From Bacillota bacterium (lineage in GTDB: Bacteria; Bacillota; Clostridia; DSM-8532), in contig JAEXRM010000045.1 of assembly GCA_023440865.1 (NCBI GenBank), positions 9,061-73,060 of the forward strand: 64,000 bases of DNA, given 5' to 3'. Position 1 is the stretch's first letter. Each line of letters opens with the position of its first letter. The notes under the pieces are model-generated. The model searched no databases and was not told the origin of the DNA. It saw only the letters and a list, made by a program, of their open reading frames with translations. Of the stretch, positions 62,261 through 64,000 are shown piece after piece. Both the position numbers and the translations under genes were made by a program.

Positions 62261-63177
62261 CGCAAGCATTCGACCGGCGCCTGGCGGAGCTCTCCAAACG
62301 AGCGGAAGCCGCGCTTGCGCCCTTGCTGGCCGTACCGGACCTGCCGGAGGCCCGGTTGCACGAGGCGATGGCCTACAGCCTGTCCGCCGGTGGCAAGCGG
62401 ATTCGTCCCATCCTGTTCCTGGCGTCAGGCGCATTGTTTCCGGAGTCGGACATGCCGCTGGAGCCCTTTGCCTGCGCACTGGAACTCATCCACACCTACT
62501 CGCTCGTACACGATGATCTGCCGGCGATGGACAACGATGACCTGCGCCGCGGCCGCCCGACAAACCACAGGGTATTTGGCGAGGCCATGGCCATCCTGGC
62601 GGGGGACGGCCTGCTCAACCGTGCATACGAGGTGATGTTTGACGCATTGGCGAACATTGCCGCCCATCCGGGATTCGGTGGGGGACCGGCTCTGGCGCGG
62701 GGCGTGGCGGCCGCCCGCATGATCGCCGCCTGTGCCGGTGCCGGCGGCATGGTGGGCGGCCAGGCGATCGACATGCAGTGCGAGGCGGTGACGGCGGACT
62801 ACGGCTTGCTGCGCCGGATGCACGCGCTCAAGACGGGCGCCCTGATCCGCGCCGCCGTGGTGGCGCCGGCGTTGCTGTGCGGCGCCGGTGATGTCGAGCG
62901 GATGGCGTTGGAAACCTATGCGGACCGGCTCGGTCTTGCCTTTCAGATCCGCGATGACCTGCTCGATGTCACCGGCATCGAGGCCGAGCTCGGCAAGCCC
63001 GTTGGCAGCGACGCGCGCAACGGCAAATCCACCTACGTGACTCTGCTGGGGCTCGACGGCGCGCGCATGGCGCTCGACGACGCCCTGAAGGAGGCGCTCG
63101 CGGCGCTTTCCCCCTTCGGCGGACGGGCGGAGTTTCTGTCCGGAATGGCCCGGTACGTGGCGGAACGGTCGCATTGA
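62257..63177 (+). CDS. ispA: Polyprenyl (farnesyl/geranyl) diphosphate synthase
   Basis: 306 residues. The first Asp-rich motif is DDLPAMDNDD (86-95) and the second begins D233-D234 in RDDLLDVTG; the GGKRIRP element (45-51) binds the diphosphate. Two inserted residues in the first motif (DDxxxxD) mark bacterial short-chain FPP/GGPP synthases. It sits after xseAB, as is common in Bacillota. Confidence 0.95.
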   Translation: MTQAFDRRLAELSKRAEAALAPLLAVPDLPEARLHEAMAYSLSAGGKRIRPILFLASGALFPESDMPLEPFACALELIHTYSLVHDDLPAMDNDDLRRGRPTNHRVFGEAMAILAGDGLLNRAYEVMFDALANIAAHPGFGGGPALARGVAAARMIAACAGAGGMVGGQAIDMQCEAVTADYGLLRRMHALKTGALIRAAVVAPALLCGAGDVERMALETYADRLGLAFQIRDDLLDVTGIEAELGKPVGSDARNGKSTYVTLLGLDGARMALDDALKEALAALSPFGGRAEFLSGMARYVAERSH

Positions 63178-63201
63178 AACTAGCCCGCAGGAGGTCCCAT
63201 C

Positions 63202-63639
63202 GTGAACAATCTGACCCTTGTCCTGTCCAACCGTGCTATCGGCCTGCCTGTTCTGGCCTGGATGATCGCCCAGATCACGAAGTTTGTGGTCAATGCGCTG
63301 ATCAAGCGTGACATCGACTTCCGCAAGCTGGTGAGCACCGGCGGGATGCCCTCTTCGCACAGCGCCATCACCGTATGCCTGGCGACGATCATGGGAATGG
63401 ACTACGGCTTCGACAGCGGTGTCTTTTCCCTGTCCGTCATATTCGCCCTGATCGTCATGACCGATGCGGCCGGCGTGCGGCGGGCCGCCGGCAAACAGGC
63501 GGAGGTGCTCAACAAGCTCATCCACCATTCTCCGGTCGTCCGGCTGGACAAGGAGCTCAAGGAACTCCTCGGACATACGCCGGTGCAGGTGTTCGCCGGC
63601 GCCGTGCTCGGCATCGCCGTCGCGCTGCTGTTCCGCTGA
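63202..63639 (+). CDS. Divergent PAP2-family membrane protein (YuiD/COG1963), possible OLE-associated protein
   Basis: 145 residues with about four membrane helices and the STGGMPSSHSAI motif typical of divergent PAP2 proteins. It starts at GTG 63202 after AGGAGG. No enzyme activity is proven for the family. In genomes with OLE RNA, a small membrane protein gene (OapA) lies beside the RNA gene; I believe OapA belongs to this family and this gene, directly before the OLE-like region, would be its equivalent. Confidence 0.85.
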   Translation: MNNLTLVLSNRAIGLPVLAWMIAQITKFVVNALIKRDIDFRKLVSTGGMPSSHSAITVCLATIMGMDYGFDSGVFSLSVIFALIVMTDAAGVRRAAGKQAEVLNKLIHHSPVVRLDKELKELLGHTPVQVFAGAVLGIAVALLFR

Positions 63640-63663
63640 CATCCGGTGAAAACGGCCTATTTG

Positions 63664-63672
63664 TGGTATAAT
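63664..63672 (+). promoter_or_regulatory. Extended -10 promoter of the OLE-like RNA
   Basis: TGG-TATAAT (63664-63672) is a perfect extended -10 with no clear -35. Transcription would start near 63679. Confidence 0.6.
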
Positions 63673-63678
63673 CGGAGA

Positions 63679-64000
63679 TGCAGGATGACGCAGTATCCTA
63701 GTCAGTACTGCCGGCTTCGAAGACGGGCCTAAAAATCCGTACAAAGGGCACATCGATGAAGTTCCTGGTGCTGGCTTGCGACGCCCAGTCGTGGGCTGGT
63801 GCTGGGAGTTAAGGTTCAGGGGCAGCCTGCAATGGCATGCGGGAACATGACCCCTCTACCGCGGAGACCCTCCCTTGTGGGAGACAGGATGACCGCGCAG
63901 GCGGAACAGGCCGTGACCACGAGAAGGGATGAAACCTGCCAGGCGGTACCCTTGCGGTGCTGCGGGCAGTGTAGCCTGCCTTGCGTGGAACCTCTGGGAT
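63679..64000 (+). ncRNA. Putative OLE RNA, 5' part (truncated by the window)
   Basis: About 320 bases with no open frame, many paired segments (for example GGTTCAGGGG with CCCCTCTACC, and CCTCCC with GGGAG at 63888-63903) and a dedicated promoter. The order nusB-xseA-xseB-ispA-small membrane protein matches the published neighbourhood of OLE (ornate, large, extremophilic) RNA in anaerobic and extremophilic Bacillota. Full-length OLE is about 600 nt, so roughly half would lie beyond the edge. I have not aligned it to the consensus. Confidence 0.7.

Overview
The window reads as chromosomal DNA of a high-GC, spore-forming, motile member of the Clostridia (Bacillota). Pointers are: a short alpha/beta-type spore protein gene (59030-59194), a clostridial AbrB with a C-terminal zinc finger, the long fused PurL, the rplU-prp-rpmA-obgE block with an L27 that carries the Prp-cleaved N-terminus, AddAB recombination genes, a small-type SRP RNA, and what looks like the 5' part of an OLE RNA. 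I cannot name a genus. No rRNA, CRISPR array, prophage or insertion sequence is visible.

Layout. 1-6600: a metallophosphoesterase facing the nucleoside-salvage pair deoB-pdp, a translationally coupled SDR plus Cys-rich pair, and an alpha-oxoamine synthase. 6800-11800: abrB, an AT-rich gap, a small coiled-coil protein, an OmpR-type two-component system and an HtrA-type protease whose promoter carries tandem TTCACA boxes. 12000-17060: tRNA-Leu(CAA), an SGNH hydrolase and purL. 17186-22148 (minus): three membrane-anchored extracytoplasmic proteins, one beta-lactamase-fold and two paralogous beta-propellers. 22490-27600: rplU-prp-rpmA, obgE, yhbY, aroQ, an M24 peptidase and efp. 27655-37909: SRP RNA, dnaX, addB, addA. 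38435-41755: an unusually long rho.

42031-45102 (minus) is the most intriguing part. Between rho and rpmE lies a lower-GC module: a 222-residue conserved protein with no known function, a 27-codon secreted-peptide-like ORF behind a structured leader that can hide its ribosome binding site, a multi-spanning HD-GYP phosphodiesterase and a DUF5317-like membrane protein. It looks like a peptide/membrane-sensor/cyclic-di-GMP unit.

45665-64000: rpmE, a YitT protein, a split transketolase, argF with an ARG box over its -35, a GNAT protein, motAB, a PC4-like protein, a CdaR-type regulator, ftsEX with an M23 peptidase and a CtpA-type protease (cell-division peptidoglycan remodelling), a spore protein, a methyltransferase, and nusB-xseA-xseB-ispA-(divergent PAP2), ending in the putative OLE RNA, which the window edge truncates.

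A recurring peculiarity is low-complexity in-frame insertions in housekeeping proteins: Rho (about 680 residues), AddA (four insertions), DnaX, HtrA and the metallophosphoesterase. Genes are close-packed, many with ATGA overlaps, and several clear sigma-A-type promoters are visible.
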